DNA from: Eshraghiella sp051880035
Lineage (GTDB): Bacteria > Bacillota > Clostridia > Lachnospirales > Lachnospiraceae
NCBI GenBank assembly: GCA_051880035.1
Contig: JBJENE010000062.1
Span: forward strand, 20,637 to 84,636
Direction of reading: 5' to 3'
DNA length: 64,000 nucleotides
The notes under the pieces are model-generated. The model saw only the letters and a program-made list of their open reading frames with translations, made no database searches and was not told the DNA's origin. Made by a program: the position numbers and the translations under genes. Position 1 is the stretch's first letter; each line of letters starts with the position of its first letter. This document shows positions 1-8,779 of this stretch, piece by piece.

Positions 1-1
1 T

Positions 2-1228
2 TATGTATATGGTATGGCAGGGCCGAAGGTTTTTGATGATACAGGACTGGTTTATTATGCCTTCAAACAAACGAATATTACTGTGCCACGCCAGAGAGAA
101 CAACTTGAGAATTATATACAGAATTCGTCCGTTGCCATAGAATGTACGACTAAAGAGAACATATCAGAAAATGAAAGATTTCAGACGAATCCTGAGCCCG
201 GAGATATCGTAATGTTTAGTGTCAAACAACCGGATGAATCCATCAGTACTCTATTTGGAGTTTATGAAAAAAGAGAGGACGGTATTGATTATGTTATTGC
301 TGTATTTACTCCTTCCTCTGTAGTACATATTGCCTCAATCAAGGATTGGATTTCAGAATTACAGACACGCAGTTATGAGGTCATCAGTGTATCTGTTTAC
401 AAAATAAATAACTCTGATGATATAGAAATAGACAGTGTAGAACTTGAAAATGATATATCCGGTGGTCAGCCATTGATAACAGAGATTCCGTGTGAAACAA
501 CCGGAGTTGACCGCATTATTGTAGAATGGACAGATTCAGAAGGAAACGAAGTAAGCGGCAATGCAGATACTTCTCCACGACAGTATAAAATGCATATGAC
601 AGTAATTCCGGAAAGAGGATATATTTTTACAGATGAATCGCAAATTGTACTAAATGCCGGAAATGATGTGGTTGAGACAAACCTGAATGAAGACGGAACT
701 TTGACAGGTACGGCGACAATATATCCTGTTGAATATGAGATCATCCAAGAAGAACAGCTAAACTGGACACAGGGAAGTGACGAAGGTCTTACAATTATCG
801 GCAATGGAGACTTCCAAAAATTTGTCGGTGTTAATGTTGATGATAATCTGCTTGACAGCATACACTATGATGCAAAATCGGGTTCAACTATTATTACAAT
901 AAAGCCGGAATTCTTAAGCACATTATCAGCGGGATTGCATACAATTGAAATCGTATGGACAGACGGTTCGGCAAGTTCCACATTTCAGATTGAAAATGAC
1001 GGCTCTGAAAATGACGGCCCTGAAAATGACGGCCCTGAAAATAACGGTCCTGAAAATAACGGTCCTGAAAATAACGGTCCTGAAAATAACGGTCCTGAAA
1101 ACAATGGCCCTGAAAATAATGACCCTTCAGCCGGAGATTTGACATCAGCCACTCTCCCACTTATCCTTTTGATAATATCCGGAATTGCATTTATTTTTGT
1201 CGATAAGAAGTATTGCAGACAGAATTGA
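2..1228 (+). CDS. NlpC/P60-like membrane-anchored surface protein, catalytically dead; 5' end outside window
   Basis: The frame is open from the window edge, so the ATG at 14 is internal. The codons before it complete a YVYG...GP...FD.TGLVYYAF stretch, the classic start of an NlpC/P60 peptidase core. In active enzymes this reads FDCSGLV with the catalytic Cys; here it is FDDTGLV. The later GDIVMF segment matches GDLVFF, but the following HVGIY-type His is replaced (TLFGVY). Both key residues are therefore lost, and I infer a non-enzymatic, perhaps peptidoglycan-binding, module. Then come Ig/X2-like beta domains (GSTIITIKPEFL, GLHTIEIVWTDG), nine pentapeptide repeats, and a C-terminal membrane segment (LPLILLIISGIAFIFV) with a short basic tail. 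There is no LPXTG sorting signal. The N-terminus and any signal peptide lie outside the window. Confidence 0.7.
   Translation, partial: YVYGMAGPKVFDDTGLVYYAFKQTNITVPRQREQLENYIQNSSVAIECTTKENISENERFQTNPEPGDIVMFSVKQPDESISTLFGVYEKREDGIDYVIAVFTPSSVVHIASIKDWISELQTRSYEVISVSVYKINNSDDIEIDSVELENDISGGQPLITEIPCETTGVDRIIVEWTDSEGNEVSGNADTSPRQYKMHMTVIPERGYIFTDESQIVLNAGNDVVETNLNEDGTLTGTATIYPVEYEIIQEEQLNWTQGSDEGLTIIGNGDFQKFVGVNVDDNLLDSIHYDAKSGSTIITIKPEFLSTLSAGLHTIEIVWTDGSASSTFQIENDGSENDGPENDGPENNGPENNGPENNGPENNGPENNGPENNDPSAGDLTSATLPLILLIISGIAFIFVDKKYCRQN
992..1126 (+). repeat. Nine tandem 15-bp repeats coding ENxGP
   Basis: Nine in-frame 15-bp units (GAAAATRACGGYCCT type) encode ENDGS, ENDGP twice, ENNGP five times and ENNDP. 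Units 4-7 are identical at the DNA level, which points to recent expansion. They form a flexible, acidic, Pro/Asn-rich stalk between the beta domains and the membrane anchor, and copy number probably varies between strains. Confidence 0.9.
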
Positions 1229-1268
1229 ATATAATTCTTCAGCTATGAAATCCATTCATAATGCAGTT

Positions 1269-1309
1269 AAGGGCAGAAACCGCAAATTCGGTCTCTGCCC
1301 TTCTTTTTT
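1269..1309 (+). terminator. Intrinsic terminator of the NlpC/P60-like gene
   Basis: A 14-bp stem (AAGGGCAGAAACCG with CGGTCTCTGCCCTT, one mismatch) and a 6-nt loop are followed by CTTTTTT. It lies between convergent genes and ends at the stop codon of the minus-strand GH9 gene, so it may also slow transcription from the other side, although the minus strand lacks a good U-tract. Confidence 0.8.
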
Positions 1310-2903
1310 ACATTTTCTGCAAATCCGCCATCAAAAGAATCAATGCTGAATTCCAGTAGATAGTGACTTCATTGGTGGAATAACTTCCGGTCTGGTCCGC
1401 AAGACACCTTGCAGGCACATCCTTTGAAAGAGTATTCTGTGCAATAGGGTCTGCCATCCAGTCACATGGTCCTCCGGAAAGCATTCCCGGCATCGGAATA
1501 CCGAGATATCCTGAAGGTCTGTGATGAGGTCTCTTAATCGGGTCTGTGCCGCATCCCGTTATATAACATAATCCCATAGGATTTCTTCCAAAAAGATAAT
1601 TGAGCTGCTCTCTTGCCGCATCAAGATATTTAACTTCACCCGTAAGTGTGTAAGCATCCCACAAATGTACGCCGTTACATGCAACGGATAAATTACTTCC
1701 CCAGATGTATTCGGTTGCCTTAAGAGAAACTCCGTATGCATCATTCACAGCTACATCCAAAAGATTATCCGCCAGTGATATCATTTCTTTCTTAATCTTA
1801 TCTGCAATACCGCTGTCAATATTATCCGCAGAAAGATATGCGATATTTCCATAACTTCCCATGGCTGACCAGCCGTATCCGTGATAAATTTTATCGGATG
1901 CAAGCTTTTCAAAATCCGCTCTGTACTTAGAATCACCAAAAGCCTTGTAAAGCTCTGCAGCCGCCCAGTACTTCTCATCAATATCACAATCGTCTTCATA
2001 CTGACCCGTTACAATTCCTTCAGGATTAATAAATCCGCCCGGAAGTGAAAGCCACGAAAGTGCCTCGTATGCCTTAATTGAACACTCTTTAAGTTTCATG
2101 GCATATTCTGCATCATAAGGTTCAAAAAATCTTACTGCCATGGCGAGTGCCGCTGCATAGTCCGCAGTTGCCGTAACCGATACAGGACTTACGATAAGCT
2201 CGTCCTTTTCCTCATCCGGCATTATAAAAATACAGAATCTGTTGCAGCTTACCTTATGATATACGGAACCGTCCGGCCTCTGCATTTTCATCATCCAGTC
2301 CAGCTCGTACTTTATTTCCTGTAGAAATACAGGAAGTGAATCTGATTTGGCAGGATTCTTAACCAATTTGCCAATCTCAGGATATTTCTCATATGACATA
2401 AGAAGCTGTGCTACAGTCATTGCCGCAGGAACTATGTATCTTCCGTAATCTCCTGCATCATGCCAGCCTCCGTTTACTTCAATAAATTCATCTGTATTAT
2501 AAATTCTTGCCGGAGTGGTATGACACGCCTCGTGCCCGAAAACACCTGCCACCTTACTGTCCTTAGGAAGATTTTCCCCGCATCTTTGCAGATAGAAAAA
2601 ATAAATTGCCTTGGTAAAAGCATCCGCATAAGAACGATTGGAAATCATAAAGTAATCGGATTCCCCAAAAGGCTCTGCATATATGTAATACAGACCTTCT
2701 TCACATACAGCCGAAAAATCTCCGATATAGTCAGATTCTTTGGCAGACACACTGTTAATATGGGTCGTTGCCTCCCCTGAATAAACGGTGGTTCCGTCAC
2801 TTCTTCTCACTTCGAATTTCACCGGTGAATCACTTATAAATGTCACCTGTTTTTTCCATTCCGGAATATATCCGCATTGATTTAAAAGTATTTTCTTGCT
2901 CAT
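1308..2903 (-). CDS. Glycoside hydrolase family 9, no signal peptide (probably cytoplasmic cellodextrinase-like)
   Basis: The 531-aa protein has a short N-terminal Ig-like domain (CelD_N type; KILLNQCGYIP, KFEVRRSDG) followed by the (alpha/alpha)6 GH9 barrel. The GGWHDAGDYGRY motif carries the paired catalytic Asp residues, HHRPSG is the conserved active-site His motif, and TNEVTIYWNSAL near the C-terminus carries the acid Glu. A longer frame reaches 2963, but the ATG at 2903 has GGAGG five bases upstream and begins the Ig domain directly. From that start there is no signal peptide, so the enzyme should act inside the cell on imported beta-glucan oligosaccharides; other GH9 activities, such as on chitosan oligomers, cannot be excluded. 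It appears monocistronic. Confidence 0.9.
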   Translation of the reverse strand: MSKKILLNQCGYIPEWKKQVTFISDSPVKFEVRRSDGTTVYSGEATTHINSVSAKESDYIGDFSAVCEEGLYYIYAEPFGESDYFMISNRSYADAFTKAIYFFYLQRCGENLPKDSKVAGVFGHEACHTTPARIYNTDEFIEVNGGWHDAGDYGRYIVPAAMTVAQLLMSYEKYPEIGKLVKNPAKSDSLPVFLQEIKYELDWMMKMQRPDGSVYHKVSCNRFCIFIMPDEEKDELIVSPVSVTATADYAAALAMAVRFFEPYDAEYAMKLKECSIKAYEALSWLSLPGGFINPEGIVTGQYEDDCDIDEKYWAAAELYKAFGDSKYRADFEKLASDKIYHGYGWSAMGSYGNIAYLSADNIDSGIADKIKKEMISLADNLLDVAVNDAYGVSLKATEYIWGSNLSVACNGVHLWDAYTLTGEVKYLDAAREQLNYLFGRNPMGLCYITGCGTDPIKRPHHRPSGYLGIPMPGMLSGGPCDWMADPIAQNTLSKDVPARCLADQTGSYSTNEVTIYWNSALILLMADLQKM

Positions 2904-2930
2904 TATGTCCTCCGCATATTTAGTAAGTAC

Positions 2931-2959
2931 AGTATAGCATTTGTCCAAAAAACTGTAAA
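2931..2959 (-). promoter_or_regulatory. SigA-type promoter of the GH9 gene
   Basis: On the minus strand TTTACA, a 17-nt spacer and TATACT preceded by TGC (extended -10) lie about 28 bases upstream of the start codon. I saw no catabolite-repression box that I would defend. Confidence 0.65.
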
Positions 2960-2996
2960 CCAAAAACGGATCAAATATTTTATATAATTATTAATA

Positions 2997-3043
2997 AAGC
3001 CCTGTATTTTGATTTATGTAAACTTTGTCAAAATACAAGGCTT
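2997..3043 (-). terminator. Intrinsic terminator after the M23 peptidase gene
   Basis: On the minus strand AAGCCTTGTATTTTGA pairs with TCAAAATACAGGGCTT around a 15-nt loop (one mismatch), followed by a short U-rich run. It begins 24 bases after the stop codon at 3067. Confidence 0.7.
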
Positions 3044-3066
3044 AATTTGTTAAAAATGCTGTTTAT

Positions 3067-4596
3067 TTAAGGAAGCTTATCGTAGCTTATAACATAACTC
3101 GGATTATAATAGGTAACTCCTCCATATGTTACTTTATTTCCTGAAAAGCTTGTTGCATACCCATAATAACCGCCATTACTCCAAAGCTTATCCACAATTG
3201 CAAAATGAAGATGAGTTGCTGTTGTAGAACTTCCTGTATTCCCTGCAACAGCGATATTCTGTCCAACAGCTACTGTTTGTCCATTTTTTACATATATATT
3301 TCTTAGATGAGCATAAAATGAATACACTGTCTTTCCTGAAATAGTATGTTGAATTATTATATAATTACCATTTGCTCCATTGTATCCTGTTGCAACAACT
3401 TTACCATTAGCAGTTGCATTAACTAATCCGCCTGTACCATATACATCAATTCCTATATGGTATACTCTTCCGGTTGCATTAGCGTATATTTTCTGTCCCC
3501 ATGACATATTCGTTTTGGTACTCCATGTACAATACATATTATTCATCGGATTCTCAAACTTTGTATCAGATGTTCCGCTTACATTTGATACACTCTGAAA
3601 ATAAAATTTCTGTGCAATTGTACCATTATTCTGCCATATATTCATTTTCTGTGAGTCTACAAATCTTGCTCCGTAAACATCCACACAATAATTTCCAATT
3701 TTGGATTTGATACTATATGAGCCATCTGAGTTTTTATTAATTGACCATAACTGATTTGATCCGCCTGTGTAATTGTATTGAATAAGCGCAGTTCCGTTTG
3801 CGGCACTTCCCCGGTAAACATCTAAATACTTTCCGCTATGGACAAATTTAATTGTATAATATCCGTTTCCTGCATATTTAATTTCTACCTGCTGATTTTT
3901 TCCGCCATTATTCTGATGAAGAATAACCTGTGCGCAATTATATGTAGAACATCCGCTCACATCCAATACCATTTTATTATTTGATGCTGAACAAATATAA
4001 TATGTTCCATCACTGATAGGTCTGTTCTCTGCCGGCTTAATGTAATTATTATAATCAGAACCTGTTACCCAACCAAGCTTGTATCCGCCGTTAACAGGAT
4101 ATACAATCTGAATATAATTTCCGGAACTTGCCAGTGTATACACGGTATCCCCTTTAGATATGCTTCCATACCTGCTTCCGCCTGCTTTCTTATATGTTGT
4201 GATATTAGCCCTGCATGTCGTAGCATTCTGAGAATAATTATTTGATGTTACAGAGCTTGTTCGAATGTAACCATATTTTCTGCCGGACGAAGTTGGATAT
4301 GAAATATAACAATATGTATTATTCATAGAATAAATATATATTTCATCATTTGCATACACTGTTGCATTACTATATCTTCTGTACGGATTACTTGTTCCTC
4401 TTGTGGTTAATGAACTGTCAGTATACACATATGTATTATTATAATTTGACAATACATAACCTTTGATATACCTGCTTGTTGAAATTGATGGTATAGCTGC
4501 ACCCACATTAACAAATGCCGGGATTACATTCAATGTACAAATGAGTGCAAGAAATGTTACTATTACTTTTTTAATGGATGATTTTAAATGTTTCAT
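3067..4596 (-). CDS. Secreted M23 (LytM) peptidoglycan endopeptidase with SH3-like and ricin-type lectin domains
   Basis: The 509-aa protein starts with a signal peptide (basic SSIKKVIV, hydrophobic core, Ala-rich cleavage region near residue 33). Two SH3-like repeats follow (YVYTDSSL...GYIRTSSV; TCRANITTYKK...LGWVTGSDY), then a ricin B-type beta-trefoil (GTYYICSASNNKMVLDV, GSNQLWSINK, repeated Q-W/Q-F signatures), then a C-terminal M23 domain with zinc ligands in HIGID and HLHF and the conserved YAHL. It should cut peptide cross-links in the wall, with the SH3 and lectin modules anchoring it to wall glycans. The ATG at 4596 is chosen because AAGGAGGACAAGCAT precedes it; the frame upstream lacks a signal sequence. 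Long complementary arms bracket its 5' leader. Confidence 0.88.
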   Translation of the reverse strand: MKHLKSSIKKVIVTFLALICTLNVIPAFVNVGAAIPSISTSRYIKGYVLSNYNNTYVYTDSSLTTRGTSNPYRRYSNATVYANDEIYIYSMNNTYCYISYPTSSGRKYGYIRTSSVTSNNYSQNATTCRANITTYKKAGGSRYGSISKGDTVYTLASSGNYIQIVYPVNGGYKLGWVTGSDYNNYIKPAENRPISDGTYYICSASNNKMVLDVSGCSTYNCAQVILHQNNGGKNQQVEIKYAGNGYYTIKFVHSGKYLDVYRGSAANGTALIQYNYTGGSNQLWSINKNSDGSYSIKSKIGNYCVDVYGARFVDSQKMNIWQNNGTIAQKFYFQSVSNVSGTSDTKFENPMNNMYCTWSTKTNMSWGQKIYANATGRVYHIGIDVYGTGGLVNATANGKVVATGYNGANGNYIIIQHTISGKTVYSFYAHLRNIYVKNGQTVAVGQNIAVAGNTGSSTTATHLHFAIVDKLWSNGGYYGYATSFSGNKVTYGGVTYYNPSYVISYDKLP

Positions 4597-4609
4597 ATGC
4601 TTGTCCTCC

Positions 4610-4692
4610 TTGAATTGTTTTTGATGATTAAATGTTACCACACAGAAAAAGTCATTTTTCAGCAAAAGTTTACACTTCAAAAAAACAATTCA
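4610..4692 (-). repeat. Inverted repeat bracketing the M23 gene leader
   Basis: TTGAATTGTTTTT near 4692 (read on the minus strand) is complementary to AAAAACAATTCAA just upstream of the GGAGG ribosome site, about 50 bases apart. The downstream arm touches the Shine-Dalgarno site, so pairing in RNA could limit ribosome access, or the arms could be a DNA-level operator. I see no convincing promoter between them. Confidence 0.4.
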
Positions 4693-4707
4693 AAGAGAGC
4701 CATTTTA

Positions 4708-6399
4708 TTAATATTTATTAATCTTTTCTAATATTTCATCATAATTACAAATACCGTTTCCGATATACCGAAGGGTTTTTCTGTCAAATTCAGCACTTTC
4801 AAACGGGTTAAAAGCAATGCTTTCATCATATTTTTTATTAAGTAATTCAATATATTCCGACTTTGAATCTACCAAAACGCCGTCACAGTAATAATTATAT
4901 ATCGGATATCCTTCTTCATCCAGATTTACATTAGAATTATCTTCTACTCCATAATTTCCATCAAATAAAACTACAAATTCTCCGTCTACTATTGAATATA
5001 CTTTTTCGAAGTACACCAACATTCTCCCTCCGCTAATGCAGAAAACATTTTTACCGGCTATATATGACAATCCATAGGGCCAGACTGATTGTTCAATTAC
5101 ATTCCCGTTATAATAACTACATATTACTGCTCCATCTGAGGAACTGCCAAAATTAATATATAATTCCGGAATATTATCATTATTTATATTCAAGAGCAAA
5201 TAATTTGCCCCTGATAAGTCATTTTTTCTTACACATTCATCAATATAATCAACATATGCCTGTTTCCATTCACTTGACGATGCACTTGTATTGATTAATT
5301 CGAAATCGGTCAGATTAATTGACGAATCATCATTAAATTTATTAACCTGATCTGAATAAATATATATTATTACTTCACTTTTATCCTCTTTCCAATCAAG
5401 TTTTGAATACTTAACCAAATTACCGTTTCTGTCATATTCATAATTTTCTGTATATCCGGAACCATTTCCACTGGTTAATGTTTTTTTAATCATATCCCCC
5501 TTTTCATTATATGTATAACTGTATACTGATATATCTTCCACTTCCCCATCCGCATTACAATGAGCACGCTTCGTTACATTACCGTTTTTATCATATTCAT
5601 ATTCTGAATATCCGGAAACATCCACTTCCGGTTTAGGATAATCACATTCGTAATATATAGTCTTTACCAGTTTTCCGTTAATATCATATTCTTCAGCTTC
5701 CTTATATTCTATATTTCTTATGTCATCATACATTTGATAGTAACATATGGTTTTAATCATATTTCCATTTTCAAGATATTCATATTCACACTCCATTTGG
5801 CGAGACCCTATCAGTTCCCCATATTTGCTATATGGATATCTGCTAATCAGATTATTGTTTTCATCATACTCATACTTATAGTAATAATAGTAATCCGGAT
5901 TAGAAACATAATCAGAATAATTTTTTATTATCTTTATTTTCCCTGATTCATCATATTCATATTCTTCCTTTGATACGGCACTGCCATCATAATTATCAAA
6001 TTCAATTTGCTCTGCTACTTTCCCCGATTCCTTATATTTCATCTCATACCAACAGTCTAAACTGCCCAAATTATTGAAACTCTCTGATGCATAATAATAT
6101 GATTTTTTTGAAAATACACAATTTCCATCTTCATCATATTCATATGACTGCGTCCAATTCCGGTAACCTTCAAAATGTATTTCTTTAACCAGTAAATTTT
6201 TAGTATTTAAACTATTATATTCCGATTCGGTATTTTTTTCCGTATGTCCTCCATTGTCCTCAATTAAACCACTATTATTTGACTCAATCTCAGATATTGT
6301 TATTTCTTTATATGTTGTTTTGTCATTTTTTTCGCATGAAGTAAGGTATAATATCGCAAATACTAAAAAAAATGCCATTAAAGTTTTTACTTTTTTCAT
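4708..6399 (-). CDS. Lipoprotein with YD-type repeats and a C-terminal 'IPELYI' domain
   Basis: A lipoprotein signal (KKVKTLMAFFLVFAILYLTSC) ends in the lipobox LTSC at Cys22. A long run of YD-like repeats follows, with units such as YEYDENGNLI, YEYDRNGNLVKYS and EYDKNGNVTKRA spaced 20-45 residues, the motif of RHS/YD beta-structure proteins. The last third (YLLLNINNDNIPELYINFG) matches a domain common in Lachnospiraceae lipoproteins of unknown function. It is the last gene of the seven-gene kinase/transporter operon, 16 bases after the permease gene, with AGGAGAT upstream. I infer an extracytoplasmic partner or sensor for that system; no function is established. The start is unambiguous. Confidence 0.75.
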   Translation of the reverse strand: MKKVKTLMAFFLVFAILYLTSCEKNDKTTYKEITISEIESNNSGLIEDNGGHTEKNTESEYNSLNTKNLLVKEIHFEGYRNWTQSYEYDEDGNCVFSKKSYYYASESFNNLGSLDCWYEMKYKESGKVAEQIEFDNYDGSAVSKEEYEYDESGKIKIIKNYSDYVSNPDYYYYYKYEYDENNNLISRYPYSKYGELIGSRQMECEYEYLENGNMIKTICYYQMYDDIRNIEYKEAEEYDINGKLVKTIYYECDYPKPEVDVSGYSEYEYDKNGNVTKRAHCNADGEVEDISVYSYTYNEKGDMIKKTLTSGNGSGYTENYEYDRNGNLVKYSKLDWKEDKSEVIIYIYSDQVNKFNDDSSINLTDFELINTSASSSEWKQAYVDYIDECVRKNDLSGANYLLLNINNDNIPELYINFGSSSDGAVICSYYNGNVIEQSVWPYGLSYIAGKNVFCISGGRMLVYFEKVYSIVDGEFVVLFDGNYGVEDNSNVNLDEEGYPIYNYYCDGVLVDSKSEYIELLNKKYDESIAFNPFESAEFDRKTLRYIGNGICNYDEILEKINKY

Positions 6400-6415
6400 A
6401 TAATCATATCTCCTA

Positions 6416-7279
6416 CTATCTTTTATCTTTTGATATCATATGCAAAAACATATTTCCGAAAATCAGAAAAAGAATAATAAAAATCAATAAGATTCCCCAA
6501 ATGCGTACTAAATGCATTGCATCTGCATTAAACATTTTTTCCGTTTCATGTGGTATATCCGGAAAAGTCATTTGTATCTTAAGTTTCATGTTGTTTATAT
6601 TGCTAATACTCCCCAAAGCCTCCATTCCCCAGCGGCTGAGCATAATGTATGAAAATTTTTCTGCAATGCCTTTCATCGTGAATAATATTCCGGAAAAAAT
6701 CAACTGCACAATTAATATATACGGTGCCATAACATTCGCCGTCTCAGTTTTTCTAACCATACACGAAATTAATAATCCCATCATATCAGCCGCATACATT
6801 AACAAAAAAATACTAATATAATATTCAATTAACGGATTATTGAAAATAAGACCATTTACCGGCAAATCATTGCAGTATATATATTTTACCCCAATGAATG
6901 TACAGCATAAAATTATGCTCTGAACAATACAAAGAAACAGCTGGATTACAGCTCTTGACATGGTATAACATCTTATACGCAATCCATTTATATATTCTCT
7001 CTTAATATTTGCTCTTTCCTTAACGACAGACTGAATGGAATTGAATAATCCTCCCCATATAGCTGCACTTACAATTACAAAGCAGGCAGATTTCGTCCCT
7101 TCATAATGAACAAACATATCTTTGCCGGCAAGCCAGACAGTTATTATTGCTGCAACTACCGGAAATAAAAGTGAAACCAACAAATTTTTTCTGTCACTTA
7201 AAAGAATTTGTATGTATTGTCTCGTCTGTATCTTCCATTGACTCCATGCTGAGATTATTTTAATATCACCTTTGGGCAT
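6416..7279 (-). CDS. ABC-2 type transporter permease
   Basis: The 287-aa membrane protein has about six hydrophobic segments: LLVSLLFPVVAAIITVWLAG, a CFVIVSAAIWGGLFNS segment, AVIQLFLCIVQSIILCCTF, YYISIFLLMYAADMMGLLIS, YILIVQLIFSGILF, and a C-terminal IWGILLIFIILFLIFG. The layout is that of ABC-2/ABCG-like permeases, with the cytoplasmic N-terminus, a conserved ERANIKREYINGLR stretch after TM2, and an extracytoplasmic loop before the last helix. The gene sits four bases downstream of the FHA-ABC ATPase, so the two are expected to form one exporter. GAGGTAACATT precedes the ATG inside the upstream gene. Substrate unknown. Confidence 0.85.
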   Translation of the reverse strand: MPKGDIKIISAWSQWKIQTRQYIQILLSDRKNLLVSLLFPVVAAIITVWLAGKDMFVHYEGTKSACFVIVSAAIWGGLFNSIQSVVKERANIKREYINGLRIRCYTMSRAVIQLFLCIVQSIILCCTFIGVKYIYCNDLPVNGLIFNNPLIEYYISIFLLMYAADMMGLLISCMVRKTETANVMAPYILIVQLIFSGILFTMKGIAEKFSYIMLSRWGMEALGSISNINNMKLKIQMTFPDIPHETEKMFNADAMHLVRIWGILLIFIILFLIFGNMFLHMISKDKR

Positions 7280-7283
7280 AATG

Positions 7284-8765
7284 TTACCTCACATATTTTT
7301 CAGGATTATCTTTTAGTAATTCATAAGCTTCTTTTATCTCTGCTCCAAAATACTTTTTTGCTTCGGCAGGACTTCCTGAGAATGCAAGCCGGCCTACATT
7401 ATCTACTTTTGCCATCATGATAAGCTGATCAAACATATCTATTTCAGATACATCATGTATAATTACAAGTATACTTTTACCCTCATCATGAGCCAGATCT
7501 CTTAATACAGTAAAAAGTTCTCTTTTTGATTGAGGATCCAGGCCTTTGTCCGGTTCGTCAAGACAAAAAAGTGCTTTGTCTGCTACCAAATCTATTCCGA
7601 TATTAACCCTGCTTTGTTCTCCACCACTGCATTTTGCAATCTGGGTATTGCGTTGCTTTTCAAGTCCTAACTGTTTTATGATCAGATCAACTCTTTTTTT
7701 ACATTCTTTTTTAGTAACGCCTCTCGGCAGCCTCGATTCTGCGGCATCCATAAGTTCTCTTTCGACTGTAAGCATTTTATGTAAAACATTTTCCTGAGGA
7801 ACGCTTCCGATTCTAAGCTTCAGGCGATTAAAATTCTTCTGTAGGTCTTCTCCATTAAACAGAATTGTACCCTGCACGCCTTCAGTATCCATTCCGTTCA
7901 GACAGTTCATGATAGTTGTCTTCCCGGCACCGGAACCGCCTAGTAATGCCACCAATGAACCTTGACAAATTTCCAAATGAATATTTTTTATTAATTCTTT
8001 TTTACCTTTTCCGTTTGAATTATTTACCTTCTTGGAGATGATATCCGCTTTAAGCATCACGCTTTTGTTAGCAGAAGAAGTGTCAAATTTTTTAACAGGG
8101 TTATAAATTATGCTGTTTCCTGTAAATATAAAATGTCTGTCACATAAAGATATTTTGTCTTTTTCATTTAAAATTAATGGTGAATTGATTCTATTGTTAT
8201 TTACCCAGGTCCCTGCAAGACTGTTGCAATCGTAAATATAATATTTCCCCTTAACATATGTTATTTTGCAGTGCTGTTCTGATATATATGGTAAATCAAT
8301 TACAATATCGCAATCCTTTGAACACCTTCCAATAACTGTATCCTTTTTATCAAGAGAATAATTTACCCATTTTTCTTCAATCCTGTCAGTCGTAAACATC
8401 ATCCATATTCCTCTGGAATCAGGATGATTTAAATCTTTCGAATCAATTCTTAAAATGTCCCCATTATTTAACGATACCGGACTAAAACTTCCGTTGATAC
8501 CTTTTTCTATTTTTTTACCATTGTGATATGTCCCATTAATACTTCCTTTATCAACATAGAACCAGTCATTGCCTATTCTTATTATCTCGGCATGTTTTCT
8601 TCCGACAATTTCAGTATTCAATTGTATATTGGGATTATTATTCATGGACGCTCTTCCTATTGTCCACTTATTTCCATCATTTAATATACGGCATTTAACA
8701 ATTCCGTTTTCCAGAATAACAAGAGCCGCATCATTTTGAACCGATAAAAAAATCATAGTTTCCAT
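7284..8765 (-). CDS. Twin-FHA ABC transporter ATPase (Rv1747-like, without fused permease)
   Basis: Two phosphothreonine-binding FHA domains precede an ABC ATPase. FHA1 (about residues 34-95) has GR at 37-38, RKH at 56-58 and NGTY. FHA2 (about 143-200) has GR at 146-147, SEQH at 162-165 and an altered AGTW in place of NGTY. The ATPase has Walker A GGSGAGKT (276-283), signature SGGEQ (380-384) and Walker B ALFCLDEP (398-405). In Mycobacterium tuberculosis, Rv1747 joins two FHA domains, an ABC ATPase and a permease and is phosphorylated by PknF. Here the permease is a separate adjacent gene and the kinase is two genes upstream. I infer that phosphorylation by that kinase regulates the transporter. 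A strong GGAGG site precedes the ATG. Confidence 0.92.
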   Translation of the reverse strand: METMIFLSVQNDAALVILENGIVKCRILNDGNKWTIGRASMNNNPNIQLNTEIVGRKHAEIIRIGNDWFYVDKGSINGTYHNGKKIEKGINGSFSPVSLNNGDILRIDSKDLNHPDSRGIWMMFTTDRIEEKWVNYSLDKKDTVIGRCSKDCDIVIDLPYISEQHCKITYVKGKYYIYDCNSLAGTWVNNNRINSPLILNEKDKISLCDRHFIFTGNSIIYNPVKKFDTSSANKSVMLKADIISKKVNNSNGKGKKELIKNIHLEICQGSLVALLGGSGAGKTTIMNCLNGMDTEGVQGTILFNGEDLQKNFNRLKLRIGSVPQENVLHKMLTVERELMDAAESRLPRGVTKKECKKRVDLIIKQLGLEKQRNTQIAKCSGGEQSRVNIGIDLVADKALFCLDEPDKGLDPQSKRELFTVLRDLAHDEGKSILVIIHDVSEIDMFDQLIMMAKVDNVGRLAFSGSPAEAKKYFGAEIKEAYELLKDNPEKYVR

Positions 8766-8779
8766 AAAAAGCCTCCATA

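Noticed and set aside
894..1160. Minus-strand frame of FQDRYFQD-type repeats
   Set aside because: It is the antisense of the plus-strand 15-bp repeats; only the plus strand shows domains, and the repeat alone keeps this frame open.
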